64,000 nucleotides of DNA from Eublepharis macularius (GCF_028583425.1 NC_072791.1:44771368-44835367); one strand, 5' to 3'; positions 30,313-42,123 are shown, counted from the stretch's first letter. The notes: generated from the sequence alone by a model not told the origin. Numbers and translations are program-made.

Positions 30313-31494
30313 TTATGGCTCCCCCCCCCCCGCCTCCTTTGGTCATGTACAATCTTACTCCTCTACCAAAATTTCCAAGAAGAGGTTTACACTGCCAACA
30401 ACTGCACTTCACAAATAAGCCAAAACATTTTCATGCAGAGAACAGCTACTTTGCCAAACAACAGCAAGGCGTGCATATAGAATTCTGCTCCCATAAGCAC
30501 CTTTGTTGTGAGTGAGGCAGCAACCTTGACCAGTCACTTCGGCGCCCAGTTATATCCATAATGATACTGTCTCCACCTTTCCCTTCCCCTTCAGCATGAA
30601 AGATGAGTGGCTGCATGGAACGAGTCCCCGAGCTGTGATGGGAATCCGTCTCGCTTGGCTGCAAAAAATATATATATCCTGGTATAGCTGTGATGAATCC
30701 TTTCATTATTCATCTGCAATTGCCCTGCTGTTACCATTGCTTCCTGCTTTCTCTGCCATTCTCTCATTTTTATATAAATAAAAATGAAAAAAATCTTAAT
30801 GACAAATGCTGACAATGATTGCCTTTTAAACAGCCCAGCCAGAAAGGTAGGAAGAAGAGAGATTATGGAAGGGGCTAGAAACACAGCCCAGAAGAAAAAG
30901 AAAAGCCAAACTAGTAAAAATCAACCACTAATTCTTTCCCTAAGCTAGAGGCATCAGAACAGAAACAGGGCATTATCATGATTAGGACATAACCTACTAA
31001 TCAGTGGTGATTTCCTTTCAGTATCGGATGCACTTTAACTACTGTAGTTTTCCTGCTCCATACAGTGATTCACAGAAGAAGGGGCACCATTTCCCTAATC
31101 CTGAGAGATGCCCCATGTAGCACAAGATCTATACTGAGCAGTGGGGGGAATTGGCATGGCCCTTTCCATGATGGCAGCCTTAACACCAAGGCAAAAATAG
31201 TGAGATCTCCCTATTGAATTGACCCAAATATCTGTGATAAGCATCACACCTCACAAAGGAGAAAGGGCACAGATGTAAAACATACTTATACTGTCACCAG
31301 AGGCAAGGATTCGGGGGCGGTTATGGCTTTTCTCTGTCTAACATCCTGGAGAGGTGAAGCTATTCTAGACAATGGTGATTTAGATGGACCAATAGTACAA
31401 TTCAGTATAATACAGCTTCGTATATTTAATTACACTTGTATATTTCCTTCTTGATTTCTTGCAGCAAATTTGTTGACACAGAATGAGAAGGGTA
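30313..31494. other. Unassigned sequence
   Basis: No repeat family or gene was recognised beyond the C run at its start. Confidence 0.4.
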
Positions 31495-31502
31495 ATCTAG
31501 GA

Positions 31503-31729
31503 CAGTGGATCTCATTCGTGGTATGTATACCACCACTGGGACATAAGTTTTTGATAACTATTACAACAAATTTGCTCTCCCTCCATCCCCAAATATCCTG
31601 CTAATTCTATCTGCAATGGATTACCCATTTATGACTTTTTTGGAACTTTTTGTTTCTACTGTGGTAGGGAGCAGGTTTTTAAATAGTGTGATTGGTGAGA
31701 TGTAATATATGAAAGGGTGAGAACCGCTA
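31503..31729. mobile_element. hAT non-autonomous element, 227 bp
   Basis: Starts CAGTGGATCTCATTCGTGG and ends GGTGAGAACCGCTA (family form TGAGAACCACTG). Flanks ATCTAGGA (31495-31502) and GTCTAGAA (31730-31737) match at six of eight positions. It directly abuts a second hAT element that shares the right-hand flank. Confidence 0.7.
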
Positions 31730-31737
31730 GTCTAGAA

Positions 31738-32256
31738 CAGTGGTTCCCAACCTTTTTAATATGGTGACCCACCCAGGGCTAGCCCAAGAGATTGAGGTGT
31801 TGGGGGGGCAGGGTTGGGGAGATGTGGGGAGATGTGGGTGGTAAGTGGCTCAATGCAGTACATCTCTCACAATAGGCAGAGGGCAGGAAGGCACAGCAGG
31901 GGGGTGGACAAGGTTGGGCTGCTGGAGGAAGAGTTGCAAGAGAGATCCTATGCTTACACATACCTCGTTCTCTCTTCCTCTTGCTTTTCCATGCACTGCA
32001 CAGCTCCAGCCTTACCCCTCCCCCTTCTTCCACCTACTATTGTAACGTTACTAGGTGTTAGACAGCTCCCCCCCCCTCCAATTATTGTTGCAAAAGGTGA
32101 GGATGAGCAAGAATGTGAGAAGCTGGAAAGGAAGAAGAGGACTAAAAGAAGGTTGCAAAGGGCTGGAGTTTCCATTAAGGATGGCTGGCTTGCAACCCAC
32201 TTTCAGAGGCTTTGTGACCCACTTTTGGATCCCGACTCACAGGCTGGAAAGCCCTG
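31738..32256. mobile_element. hAT non-autonomous element, 519 bp
   Basis: Starts CAGTGGTTCCCAACCTTTTT and ends GGCTGGAAAGCCCTG. Flanks GTCTAGAA (31730-31737) and ATTTAGAA (32257-32264) match at six of eight. Frames up to 147 codons inside it overlap on both strands and look like chance. Its left flank is the right flank of the element before it. Confidence 0.7.
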
Positions 32257-32264
32257 ATTTAGAA

Positions 32265-33552
32265 CATTGACAAGCCCAGTAGTACAGAAGCACATCATGC
32301 TGGGGGAGAAAAAAGCAGGGCCAGGTCATCACCTAATCAGCTACTTGGGGCACCAAACTGGCTACGGTTAGTGATGGCCAAGCCAGGCTGCAAAGGCACT
32401 ACTGCTGAGGCTTCCATCCAAGCCAGCTTGGACAGCCCAGGAAGAGGGTGCTTAAGGCTGCAATAGTCTTTGAGCCACTGCTTTATTCTAAGGTAGCTAA
32501 TGACTAGGTTCAAATTGACCTACTCTGTAGCTACTAATTTCTTCCAAGCAGAACTGATTCTGTCCTGGCTTTGTTTGAACCAGGATTCCACGCACACTTG
32601 AGGGTTTGGGGGTTTTTTTTGAAATTTTAAAAATGTTATGATGGCTTCATACTTGTCTCACCTGGTGTTCCTCTTTAGGATCATGCATTTTCAAAAATTA
32701 GGTACAGCTATTGTAGACAGTTCTTCCATGACTATTTCTCTTAGCAATGTGGATTCTCATAACTCTATTTATACTGCATTGTGTTTTGCTGTGTGTGCAC
32801 ATACAAGTCTTAATGGAAGTATATCACTATTTATCAATTTTGATTCCGTGAGCTGTGCTGTGTAGATGGACACCACACACAAGGGGATTCCAAGATACAC
32901 AGCAACCTCGGCAAATGCTGTTCTACTGCTCTTTTTAGAAAGTCATTTTAACTTTGTAAAGTTACATACTAACAGGCCCTTGGTATCAGAGAAAACTCTT
33001 AACTGGGGAATGTACATTAGAACAAACTCTGTCTTAGCAGCCTGCGTTCTTGGCAGCACTAACTGCTCTCAGAAACTTGATCCCCGAGCCCCAGAACTTT
33101 CCACAAAATGGAAAATTTGCTTGCAAATAGTTTGTGACCAATTAACTTGTGGAACACATTTTGTAAGTTGGAGCATCTATCTGCAGGAGGAATAGCCCAG
33201 GCCTCCTGACAGCAAGCCCCCATCTGTTCCACCAAATGAAGAAACATGACAAGCCTTTTACTCAGCAGGCTCTCCAGGAAGTTGCATTGATTATTCCGAG
33301 TTAATGCTTCTACCCTCTATCACAGGGAAATGGGGAAAGGGAATGGCAAGAGGTGGTATCCGGTGCCAAGGGGGGGAAATCCATTTGCTTAATTTGTATA
33401 TCTTCACTCACAGTAAGCCCTTCCCAGAGCTGCGAGCAAGACAGTCTTCAGATAACTTGTGTCAGCTTTCAGCCTCAGGTCTGACTTAGCAGGCAGCAAC
33501 CACCTATAAACATGAGCCCAGATTCTGTAAGCAACCTAATTAGTTCCTAAAC
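32265..33552. other. Unassigned sequence
   Basis: A 109-codon plus-strand frame (32866-33195) carries no recognised domain. No repeat family was identified. Confidence 0.4.
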
Positions 33553-33640
33553 ATTTACACCAGTCACTCTCAAACTTTAGCAACCTAAGGACCACCCCCC
33601 CCCATTTAGAAAAACGGTTTTTATAGATCCACAAGGCTTC
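33553..33640 (+). mobile_element. hAT end fragment
   Basis: CAGTCACTCTCAAACTTTAG then CAACCTAAGGACCACC is a diverged hAT terminus (CAG..TCTCAAACTT type). The rest of the element is missing or unrecognisable. Confidence 0.45.
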
Positions 33641-33810
33641 CTCAGTATTATTATCATTTTGATTTACAGTCCACCTTTCTCACTGGGACCCAAGGTGGGT
33701 TACAATGCTAAAAATATCATCCAGCCAATCAGTAAACAGATTACACGATATGATAACATATGAACCTAACAGTAACCATACCTGGTCAGAAAAAAAAATT
33801 CAGTTCAGTT
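33641..33810 (-). mobile_element. L2 3' end fragment, minus strand
   Basis: ACAGTCCACCTTTCTCACTG then GGACCCAAGGTGGGTTACAA is the reverse of an L2 3' end and is similar to the tail at 26226. A second L2 3' end begins close by at 33838. Confidence 0.65.
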
Positions 33811-33837
33811 GGGAAGAAAACCCAACACCATATGCAA

Positions 33838-34740
33838 ACTTATTTATTTTATTTATTGCATTTCTAGACCACCCTCCCCGTCAGACGGGCTCAGGGCGGT
33901 GTGACAACATACAATTAATAACATACAGTTTAAAAACAATAAAAACATAAATAAACATTAAAACACTATTCCATATACAATAAACATTTCTCAATTGGCG
34001 GATATAAATATTAAAAATACAGCATTTTAGGCGCAGGGCTTGGCTCTTACATCAAGCCCTGTGCCACACTTATGAGCTCCTGCATGGGTGGTGGACAGTC
34101 TTCAATGGTATGGCCAGCGAGAGGACAGCCTAGCCTCCACCAAATGCCTGGAGGAACATCTACATCTTGCAGGCCCAGCAGAAAGATAACAAATCCCGCC
34201 GGGCCCTAGTTTCCTCAGACAGAGAGTTCCACCAGGTTGGAGCCAGGACCGAAAAGGCCCTGGCTCTGGTAGAGGCCAGACGGACCTCCCTGGGGCCAGG
34301 GACCAACAGCAACTGCTTATTAGCTGATCGAAGCGACCTCCAGGGAACATATGGGGAGAGGCGGTCCCGAAGGTATGCTGGGCCCAGTACGCATAGGGCT
34401 TAATAGGTCAACACCAGAACCTTGAACCGGACCCGGTACTCAACTGGTAACCAGTGCAGCTGACGGAAGATAGGTGTTATATGTGCCATGATTGGAGCTC
34501 TGGCAACCACTCATGCAGCTGCATTCTGAACCAGCTGCAGTTTCCAGATCAAGCCCAAGGGAAGCCCTGCGTAGAGCGAGTTACAGTAGTCTAATCTGGA
34601 GGTGACTGTTGCCTGGATCACTGTCATAAGGTCATGGGTCAATAAGTAAGGGACAAGTTGTCAAGCCTGTCTTAGATAGAAATGGTTTAAGGCAACAGGA
34701 CAATCAGTATTGCATGCCACATCCTGGACAGCCACTTTTT
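33838..34740 (-). pseudogene. L2 LINE 3' part, minus strand
   Basis: It opens on the plus strand with TTTATTTTATTTATTGCATT, CTAGACCACCCTCCCCGTC and AGACGGGCTCAGGGCGG, the reverse of an L2 tail. After this, blocks from the C-terminal half of the RT ORF (for example the reverse of TCTGTCTGAGGAAACTAGGG and of ACTGGTTACCAGTTGAG) run to about 34740. Stops and frameshifts are present, so it is inactive. It is close in type to the larger copy at 36835-40455. Confidence 0.75.
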
Positions 34741-35694
34741 AAAGAGCTTACAGCAAGCTGCATGTGCCCCATGGATGCTTTTGTCCTTAAAATAATGCAG
34801 TGAGACCCCTATCAGCTTTAAAAATATTTAAGAAATGTGTGTGTGTGTGTGGGGGGGGGGGTTATCTGTACAGATCAGGTCCCAGATAGTAGCTGATTCT
34901 ATAGTGTCATCGCTCCAGGTCTTGATCCATCTCATTTTTTGACTGGAAGGGGCTTTGCACTGTGATGTAGCAAGAAACATCAGTTAATCAATGTATCTAT
35001 TTCTGAACATCACTCCAGAATGCAGATCAAAACATCCACATAATGGGCCCATGTACAGAGAAGGGGGATTTTTGTAGCAAACCCAAGGAAACACCTAAAA
35101 AAAAGTGAGGGGACAAGAAAGTTAAAGGGAGGGGGGAAGATCTTGCCGTATAATGTTGCCTCTGCTGCCATTATTGGGGTTGACTACCAAGCCTTGTAAA
35201 CCATGTCGCAGTATGCAGCAACTGGAAAGGAGGCAGGGTGAGGAGGAATTGAAAGGCAGACACATTGTGGAAGCAAGGCAAAGGGGGTGGGAGGATTGAG
35301 GAGGAAGAAACCTCTCTCCCCAATCCCTGGTTTCCAAACCTCTTGCCATTCCACCAAGGTGATGGACTGCCTGGATCAGAAGTGTGTTCCCCCCAGCCCA
35401 TATCTTACCTGCTGGCCTGTAGTAGCAGCGGTGGCAATGGTCCAAAGCACTTCATCTGCATCTTGCATTCTTGCTTTCTATCTCAAGTATATACTTTGAG
35501 GAGCTAGGGCTTGAATTTGCTTTCTGCTACTGCCAACAATTACAATAGCCAAAGGCCAGTAAGATAAGCATACATACATAGTCCTATCCAGCAGACCCAT
35601 ACAAACATAAGCCAGAGACAGTTTTCCCAAATGCTCACCAAGAAAAATTGTAAGTTTACTCATCACTGATTAGGAGTACTACCAGTTGCATATC
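34741..35694. other. Unassigned sequence with GT and G runs
   Basis: A GT run with a G run lies at 34837-34862. Overlapping frames on both strands at 35120-35500 lack domains. No repeat family was recognised. Confidence 0.4.
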
Positions 35695-35702
35695 AGTATC
35701 AC

Positions 35703-36135
35703 CAAGGGTCATTTCGTAGAAAAAGAGCTGGAGGAACTCATTAGCATAACTCATTAGCATATGCCACTCCCCTTGCCATCACCAGAATTGTGTCATTGGC
35801 ATAACTGATTTGCATATGCCACACCCCCTTACCTCACCTATCCTGGCTGTTTTGGACCCAATCGTGGCCATTCAGGGCCGAAATTGGGCCCAAAATAGCA
35901 AAAAGGGGCTGAAAATGTCTGAAAAGTGGCCCCAAATGGTCAGAATTGGGCCGCTACTGAGTGGGAGAGTGATCCACCACCCTTAAGAGGCCCAATCCTG
36001 GCTATTTTGGAACCAATCCAGGACAAAACGGGCCCCAAATGGCCAAAAATCAGGTGGGCAGGGCCACCTGACGTGATCTCTTTGGAGAACTACCAGAACT
36101 GCGTTCCTGCGCGTTCCCCCTCAAAATGAGCCCTG
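35703..36135. mobile_element. hAT non-autonomous element, 433 bp, exact 8-bp TSD
   Basis: AGTATCAC is duplicated exactly at 35695-35702 and 36136-36143. Ends are CAAGGGTCATTTCGTAG and, reversed, CAGGGCTCATTTTGAG. The left sub-terminal region GAAAAAGAGCTGGAGGAACTC resembles that of the elements at 37928 and 46763 (GGGAAAAGAGGTGGTGGAAC). Internal repeats of AACTCATTAGCATA and GGCCCAAA-type motifs occur. It is non-coding. Confidence 0.85.
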
Positions 36136-36143
36136 AGTATCAC

Positions 36144-36834
36144 CATATAAACTAGATAGTAACCTCTTAAATTCTCTACACCTTGATCCAAACTTCAATT
36201 TCATGCAAAAGATCACTACCAAGAGAAGGAACTTACACAATTTGTCTAGCATGAGCCAGATAACACGTCTTTTGCTGCTTAAACTAACCTATGCTGAGAA
36301 ATACTAGTGTTCTGAATTTTGGAGTGAAAAATGAGGCAAAATACACTCATATAGGCATAATCTGCCAATACACGAATGTGCTTAGGGGATCTTCTGGTTC
36401 ATTTGCTCCATCCCCCACCCTACCCTGAAACACAGATCATTAATGAAAGACTTCCCAGTTAACAGGAAAACATTGCTAGTCATTGCATCCAAACCACAGA
36501 TTTGTTTGCTCCTTTCCTTGGAAATTAGAATTCCAAACTAGAACTGTGAATGGTAGATTCACACTGTTAATATCATTATGTATAGTATCCTGATTTGCTG
36601 CAGGGTAAGAACAGACTCTTTTGAAATATGTGCCTATACTGCACAGCCATCTTTCCACAGTATCAATTTCAGTTCTACAGTTGGAAAGGAGGAATAAACC
36701 AACCAGAGGGTTTCTGAGAAATACATATTTGTATATAAATATGGAATGTATAAACATTTGTGAACCAGGAATTTACGGAAATTTTGAAGCCATAACCCCA
36801 CTACCTTCACCAATTGGGGAGGGGGGACATTGAA
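36144..36834. other. Unassigned sequence
   Basis: No repeat family or gene was recognised. Confidence 0.4.
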
Positions 36835-37100
36835 ATTTATTTTATTTATTTTATTTATGTCATTTATGTATCTAGGGTAAATAGATACAAGTTTAAAAGA
36901 CATAATATTAGCAAGAATCCAACACAGAGTAGAAAAAATACTGAAGCAGAACATAATCAGTTCTAGGACTAACATTAGACAACGTGGAGCACTGGTGGTA
37001 CATAGGAGTACATATTTAAAGCAGCAGATAATATGTAAGGCAATATAGTGATGAAGTCTATGGTCTCTAACTCATTAGCGAAGCATCTGAGACCCCATCC

Positions 37101-37842
37101 CTACAATACAGCCTTCCCATTTGAGTAAAAAGCCTTTTTGAATAGTTTGGTTTTGCATTGTTTACAAAAAGACAGGAGAGTGAGGGGTCTTCTGACTTCC
37201 TCAGGCAGGTCATTCCACAGGATAGGGGCCACCACAGAGAAAGCCCGTGTACGGGCTGCTGCTGACTTCACCTGTGTGCAGCCTGGCACCTGCAGAAGAT
37301 CCTGTTCAGATGAGCAAAGCTGCTGTGGAGGAACATAGGGAGGTGGTCCCGTAGGTATGCCGGACCAAAGCCATGAAGAACTTTGTATGTAATAACTAAT
37401 ACCTTGAACTGAGCACAGTAACTGACAGGTAGCCAATAGAGCGACTGTAGGACGGGAGTGATGGTCATGCTCCTGCTCACTCCTGATAACAGTCGAGCTG
37501 TAGCATTTTGCACTAATTGGAGTCTCCTAGTTAACTTAGATGGGAGACCAATGTATAGTGTATTACAATAGTCAAGTTTGATGTTACCATAGCATGGATC
37601 CAGGTGGCCAACTCGGCCGTGTCAAGGTAAGAAGCCATCTTCCATGCTAGAGTGAGATTGTAGAAAGCATTTTTTGTGGCTGCCTTAACTTGTTTTTCTG
37701 GTAGTAGCACTGGATCCAGTATAACTCCTAGGCTCTTAACCGAGTCTGCAAGGGTCAGACAAACTCCATCGAAAGTGGGGAGTACAATGTCTTCTCCCTT
37801 CCCAACAAGCATCACTTCCATCTTGTCTGGGTTCAATTTCAA
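37101..37842 (-). pseudogene. L2 RT, C-terminal part
   Basis: Minus-strand pieces read KLNPDKMEVMLVG (37842 on), SLGVILDPVLLPEKQV, QNATARLLSG, LQSLYWLPVSYCAQFKVL and, near 37230, PILWNDLPEEVRRPLTLL. These are the thumb and C-terminal blocks of L2 ORF2, which normally follow the YADD catalytic box. Frame changes separate the pieces, so no active protein can result. Confidence 0.8.
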
Positions 37843-37927
37843 TTTGTTGCTGTCAGGCAGCGATCCAAGATTTCCACTGCATCCTGTGGGGACCTGGATA
37901 GTGAGATATAGAGTTGGGTGTCATCTG

Positions 37928-38283
37928 CGGGGCTTTTTTTCAGGGGGAACATGGTGGAACGGAGTTCTGGCACCTCTTGAAAACACTCAACAATAGTGCT
38001 TGAAAATAATATTTATTTATTATTTATTAGATTAGATTTTTAGTACACACTCCCCGCCGAGCACGCTCAGGGCAGAGCACAACATTTTAATTTACATAAA
38101 AACACATAAAAGCAGATAAAACATTACAATAAAATTTAAAACACTACATACAATATAAACTTCTCCTCAGATGGCGATGGAAGAGTTACTTCAAAGAATT
38201 ACTATTTCAAATAAATCCGTGTGTTTCTTCCTCATTTCCCTCTTGAGAGTTCCGCCATCTCTTTTCCCAGAAAAAAAACCCTG
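37928..38283. mobile_element. hAT non-autonomous element inside the L2, 356 bp
   Basis: Flanks GTCATCTG (37920-37927) and ATCATCTG (38284-38291) match at seven of eight. Ends are CGGGGCTTTTTTTCAGG and, reversed, CAGGGTTTTTTTTCTGG. Both ends match the 916-bp element at 46763-47678. It holds a secondary L2 tail piece at 38005-38180, so this is a three-level nest. Confidence 0.85.
38005..38180 (-). mobile_element. L2 tail piece inside the hAT element
   Basis: AATATTTATTTATTATTTAT followed by CACACTCCCCGCCGAGCAC and GCTCAGGGCAGAGC is the reverse of an L2 3' end, like the tail at 33838. It lies within the 37928-38283 hAT copy and must have arrived after or along with that element. Confidence 0.6.
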
Positions 38284-38472
38284 ATCATCTGCATATTGAT
38301 GACATCCAACTCCACAACAGTGAATGAGTTCTCCTAAAGGTTTTACGTAGAGGTTGAATAACATGGGAGATAAGATTGCACCCTGCGGAACCCTGCAAGA
38401 CAGTTCCTATTCTGGAGATAGCTGATCTCCGATGGCCACCCTTTGAGTCCGCTCCAAGAGAAACTATTTAAA

Positions 38473-39054
38473 TCAGTCCAGGGCACATCCTTTGATGCCC
38501 ACTTCTGTTTCCAAATGCCTCAACAGGATGGCATGGTCTACTGTGTCAAAGGCTGCAGATAGATCCAATAGAAGCAATAAGGAGGTGTGGCCTTTGTCTA
38601 TATTCAGACGGAGACCATCCACTAATGCTACTAGTGCTGTCTCTGTCCCATGCCCTGGTCTGAAACCTGACTGGAAAAGGTCCAGAGCACTAGTGTTATC
38701 CAAGAAGGTCTGGAGTTGGTCAGCTACTGCTCTCTCAATCACTTTGCCCAGAAAGGGCAGATTAGAGACTAGGTGATAATTGGCCACATCATTTTTGTCT
38801 AGGGATGGTTTTTTAAGTAGCGGACGGATAACCGCCTGTTTGAGCTGCCAGGGAAAGTTGCCCTGAGTAAGTGATTGATTTACAATAGACCTCAGTGGTT
38901 CATTTATGTGGTCCTTACTTGATGTCAACAGCCAGGATGGGCAAGGATCGAGCGCACAAATAGTGGTTTTCATAGACATCAAGATCCTGTTAAGATCTGT
39001 CATCGTGATTGGTTCAAAGCAATCCAAATGTAAGCTGGATGGTGCATTTATCAT
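38473..39054 (-). pseudogene. L2 reverse transcriptase, fingers and palm part
   Basis: A 193-codon open piece on the minus strand. It has PLLKKPSLD, then NLPFLGKVIERAVADQL, FQSGFRPGHGTETALVAL and LLLLDLSAAFDTVDHAILL. These are RT motifs 0 to A. The Asp of DLSAAFD is one catalytic residue. The next catalytic pair (YADD) is split by the hAT insertion about 200 bases on. Known family: L2 of the CR1 group, copying by target-primed reverse transcription. Confidence 0.85.
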
Positions 39055-39737
39055 TTCTTCTATCTCACTTGCATTGCAGCTAGCATCTAGATTAGAGTAT
39101 TCATGCTATTTTATCAGCGAAAAATTTAGCAAAGGCCTTGCAGCTTATTTATTTATTTATTTATTTCAAATTTCTATTCCGCCCTCCCTATTCTGCCTTG
39201 TCTGTTCTTGGAACTGTAAACATTCAGATTTAGGGGTTAGGAGGCGTCTGGATATCTTAAACAATTGGGATGGTCGTGAACTAGCCAACACAATAGTTGC
39301 TGAAAAATAACGTTTCTTTGCCGCTTCATAGGTTCTCCAGTGGGTTCTGTGGCATGTTCTATCTGCTTCTGTGCGAGTTTTTCACCAGCGCCTTTCTAGA
39401 CGTCTTCCAAGTCTCTTTAAGTCAGACAGCTCCATGATAAACCATGGGGCCGGCATCCGTCCCACGGGCTGGTTGATAAGGAGCAATGGTGTCAATAGCT
39501 TCAAAGAGCTTTGCATTTCACACTCCTACAGCAGCTACCATGGGGCATGTGTCTGGGATTCTAAAATCCCCCAAGGCATTTTGGAATCTAGATGGATCCA
39601 TGAGCCTTTGTGGGTGAATCATTTTAACTGGACCCCCAATTTTGCGGGGAGTTGGGGCTATATTAACTTTTGCCTTCAGCAGATGATGTCTGATTATGGT
39701 TCAGGCCGAACCCTCGATGTTGAAACAAGGTTTCCTC

Positions 39738-40450
39738 TTAAGGTTTCAATGTTGAAACAAGGTTTCCTCTTAAAGGCACAGTGCAAAATATTAAGTCTAA
39801 GGTGTGGCCTCTTTCATGTGTAGGGCCTGTCACAATTTGTGAGAGGCCCAGGGTTGCCAGGGAAGCTATAAATTCCTGAGCTGGGCCTGACTTTGAACAC
39901 TCAGCATGGATATTGAAGTCATCCAGAACAATAAGTCTAGGTGTCTCCAACACCATGTCTGCTAGCAACTCCACCAACTCAGAAAGGGTGCTTATGGGGG
40001 AGCTAGGAGGTCTGTACACAAGGATACCCAATCTATCTTTAATTTCCAGACAGGTACAAGCAGTCAATACCAGCTATAGCTTGTCCTGGAGATCTACAGA
40101 AGTTGAAGGACTCACAGAGAATAATAGCAACCCCTCCTCCTCGGCTACTATAGCGAGGTTGGTGTAGGACAACGTAGCCAGGGGAGTTAGTTGGGACAGA
40201 CACACCTTGTCATTTTCCTGCAGCCATGAATGTTATGATTTTCTCTTCCTGCAATATCCCAGCAATGCATGCAACCTTGTTCCTAACAGATGTTGTTTTG
40301 CATAAGATTAGTGTAGCAGGGGTGGGTGGAATCCTAGAGAGACTGGATAAGCAGTGAGCATTACTGCTCAATGCTGGGCACCTTTCATAAGCCATGCTCC
40401 CATATCTACCAGCTCCCAACTGCACTTGAATAGTAAATTTGCCTGACATT
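39738..40450 (-). pseudogene. L2 endonuclease (APE type) remnant
   Basis: Minus-strand pieces include TTSVRNKVACIAGILQEEKI (near 40300), VVLHQPRYSSRGGGVAIIL (near 40140), LGILVYRPPSSPISTLSEL (near 40020), RLIVLDDFNIHA (near 39930) and HERGHTLDLIF (near 39810). The LDDFNIHA and HTLDLIF blocks fit APE-like endonuclease motifs (GDFN and a later HxLD). A frame change parts the first from the rest. This domain nicks DNA to prime copying. Confidence 0.8.
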
Positions 40451-40455
40451 TCTAC

Positions 40456-41928
40456 CAAGCAAGTAAGTAGTAAGTAAGCAGCTCAGGATTGCACCCTACA
40501 ACCACATATTAGAATATCAAACATACTGATGGTCTCAACTCAGACAACAATCTAGGGCTGCAATCTTCATATATTTACACAAGCAGTGTTGATCAGTTAT
40601 TGCAATCATCTCAGAAGCAGTTTCTTCCTATTCTCTCTTGTCCTTCAACTCGTTTAGCTGGTGACTGCTCCCGGGCTGAGCACCCCAGGCTAAGAGCCAC
40701 GGGCCAAGAGCCTTTCAGCTGGTGCCTCTCTGCCCAGTGCCTCAGTGAAATGGCCCTCCTCCAAGCATGCAGTAGCTGTGTGAAGAGATGAGAAAGCAGG
40801 GTAGAGCTAGGGCCTGTAGTGAAATGGCTTACAACTGCAGATCAAAGAAATGTCCTACAGGCATCCATCCAGCCCTCAGAAGGTCTCCTTGTGAGCAAAG
40901 CATCTCTCTGTCCCTTCAGCAACGTCTCCTCATAAGCAAGCAAACCTCTCTGCCCAGTGCCCCAGTGAAATAGCCCTCCTCCTAGCATGCAGTACCTGTA
41001 TGAAGAGATGAGAAAGCGAGGTGGAGCTAGGGACTTGCTTTCTTATTAATTCTAAACTTACTCCGCCACTTCAACATAGAATGCATACCTTAGCATATAA
41101 ATCTGTACTACTTGGCATATTTAGGGAATTTATGAGTAAAATGCTTTCATTTTCTACAAATAACACTGCAAATATACCCAGTTCTTAACAGAGTGCTGCA
41201 AACCGTTTCTCTATGTGCCACCTTCACACGTGGTTTTTGCCATCTGAGAGGTAGGAAAGTTTAAGAGAGAAACAAGTTTTGTAGTAAAGAAGTGTATTAA
41301 TTGGGGGCGGGGGGGGGAACCTCCATCAGTCACAAACGACCAACTCATCTATATATCAGGTTAAACTACTCTTTGATAGTGTATTATAATAAACATTATA
41401 GTGTATTAATTATGGACAGAATTTGTCACATATCCTTGGAAATATATTGGATATTTCTCAGTATAAATAAGAATGATCTAATTCAGTAGATTTTCTTGCA
41501 TACAAATCTTATTATACATTTGAATAAGTTATGCCCCATCATTAATTCTAAATACAAAATATTTAACAAGGGTTTTTTCAGTATTCCTGAAAATTTCCAA
41601 TTTTTCTATTAGAAAAGTTGAAAAACAAAATCCCCAGAAAAGGATGCCCCCTTCCCTAAAAAAATCCAGTCTTTTTCTGAGCCTTCACATTACTATGAAG
41701 CTCCGTTTTCAATTCCATGAGCTGGACGGTAAGATTTAGGTCAATCAGTATTCACTTAGCCTCCACCGCAACATCTAAAATATGCTGATAACTGGCTGTT
41801 TTGCAAATGACTGTGAATACATGCTTGGAGGTTGAAACATATACACAAATGTTATGCTATTCTTGAGTGGATAAGGCATCTTAATTTAAAGCCAGTATAT
41901 GGATTACTACTTTATAGATGGTGTGAAG
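40456..41928. other. Unassigned sequence with a local duplication
   Basis: Two similar copies of about 88 bp stand 220 bp apart (40725-40812 and 40945-41032), both starting CCTCTCTGCCCAGTGCC and holding GAAGAGATGAGAAAGC and TAGAGCTAGGG / GGAGCTAGGG. A G run lies at 41305-41317. No gene was recognised. Confidence 0.5.
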
Positions 41929-42117
41929 TAGGCTTGCTAACTGTGGCTTGGGAAATCCCAGTAGATCCATGGGCAGTGCCTGGTGATGGCAGAATTTGGA
42001 GAGGGAGCTCATACTGTCATACTGCTGCCTCCTCCAGTGGAACTGATTTTTGTAGCTTTAAGATCAGTTGTAATTCTGGCACAATGTCAGACCCTGCCTC
42101 AAGGTCCATAACCCTTA
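41929..42117 (+). mobile_element. hAT-type MITE, TAGGGTTGCC family, diverged
   Basis: Starts TAGGCTTGCTAACTGTGG and continues GGAAATCCCAGTAGATCC, CAGTGCCTGGTGATGG and AGATCAGTTGTAATTCTGG; it ends near CATAACCCTTA. A SINE follows six bases later (42124). Confidence 0.65.
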
Positions 42118-42123
42118 GGAGAC

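Larger units (their letters stand above)
36835..40455 (-). mobile_element. Nearly full-length L2 LINE, inactive, with nested insertions
   Basis: Minus strand, from an endonuclease block near 40450 to a 3' tail near 36835 (ATTTATTTTATTTATTTTAT on the plus strand). Without the 356-bp hAT insertion the copy is about 3.3 kb, close to full L2 ORF2 length. Domain order on the minus strand is endonuclease (40450-39738), RT motifs (39054-38473), the YADD box at the insertion (38291 and 37927), RT thumb and C-terminal part (37842-37101). A small AT-rich L2-tail-like insertion is also seen near 39149-39190. Confidence 0.85.

Noticed and set aside
31814..32257. 147-codon frame
   Set aside because: It lies wholly inside a non-autonomous hAT element, and opposite-strand frames are equally open. 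No transposase motif.
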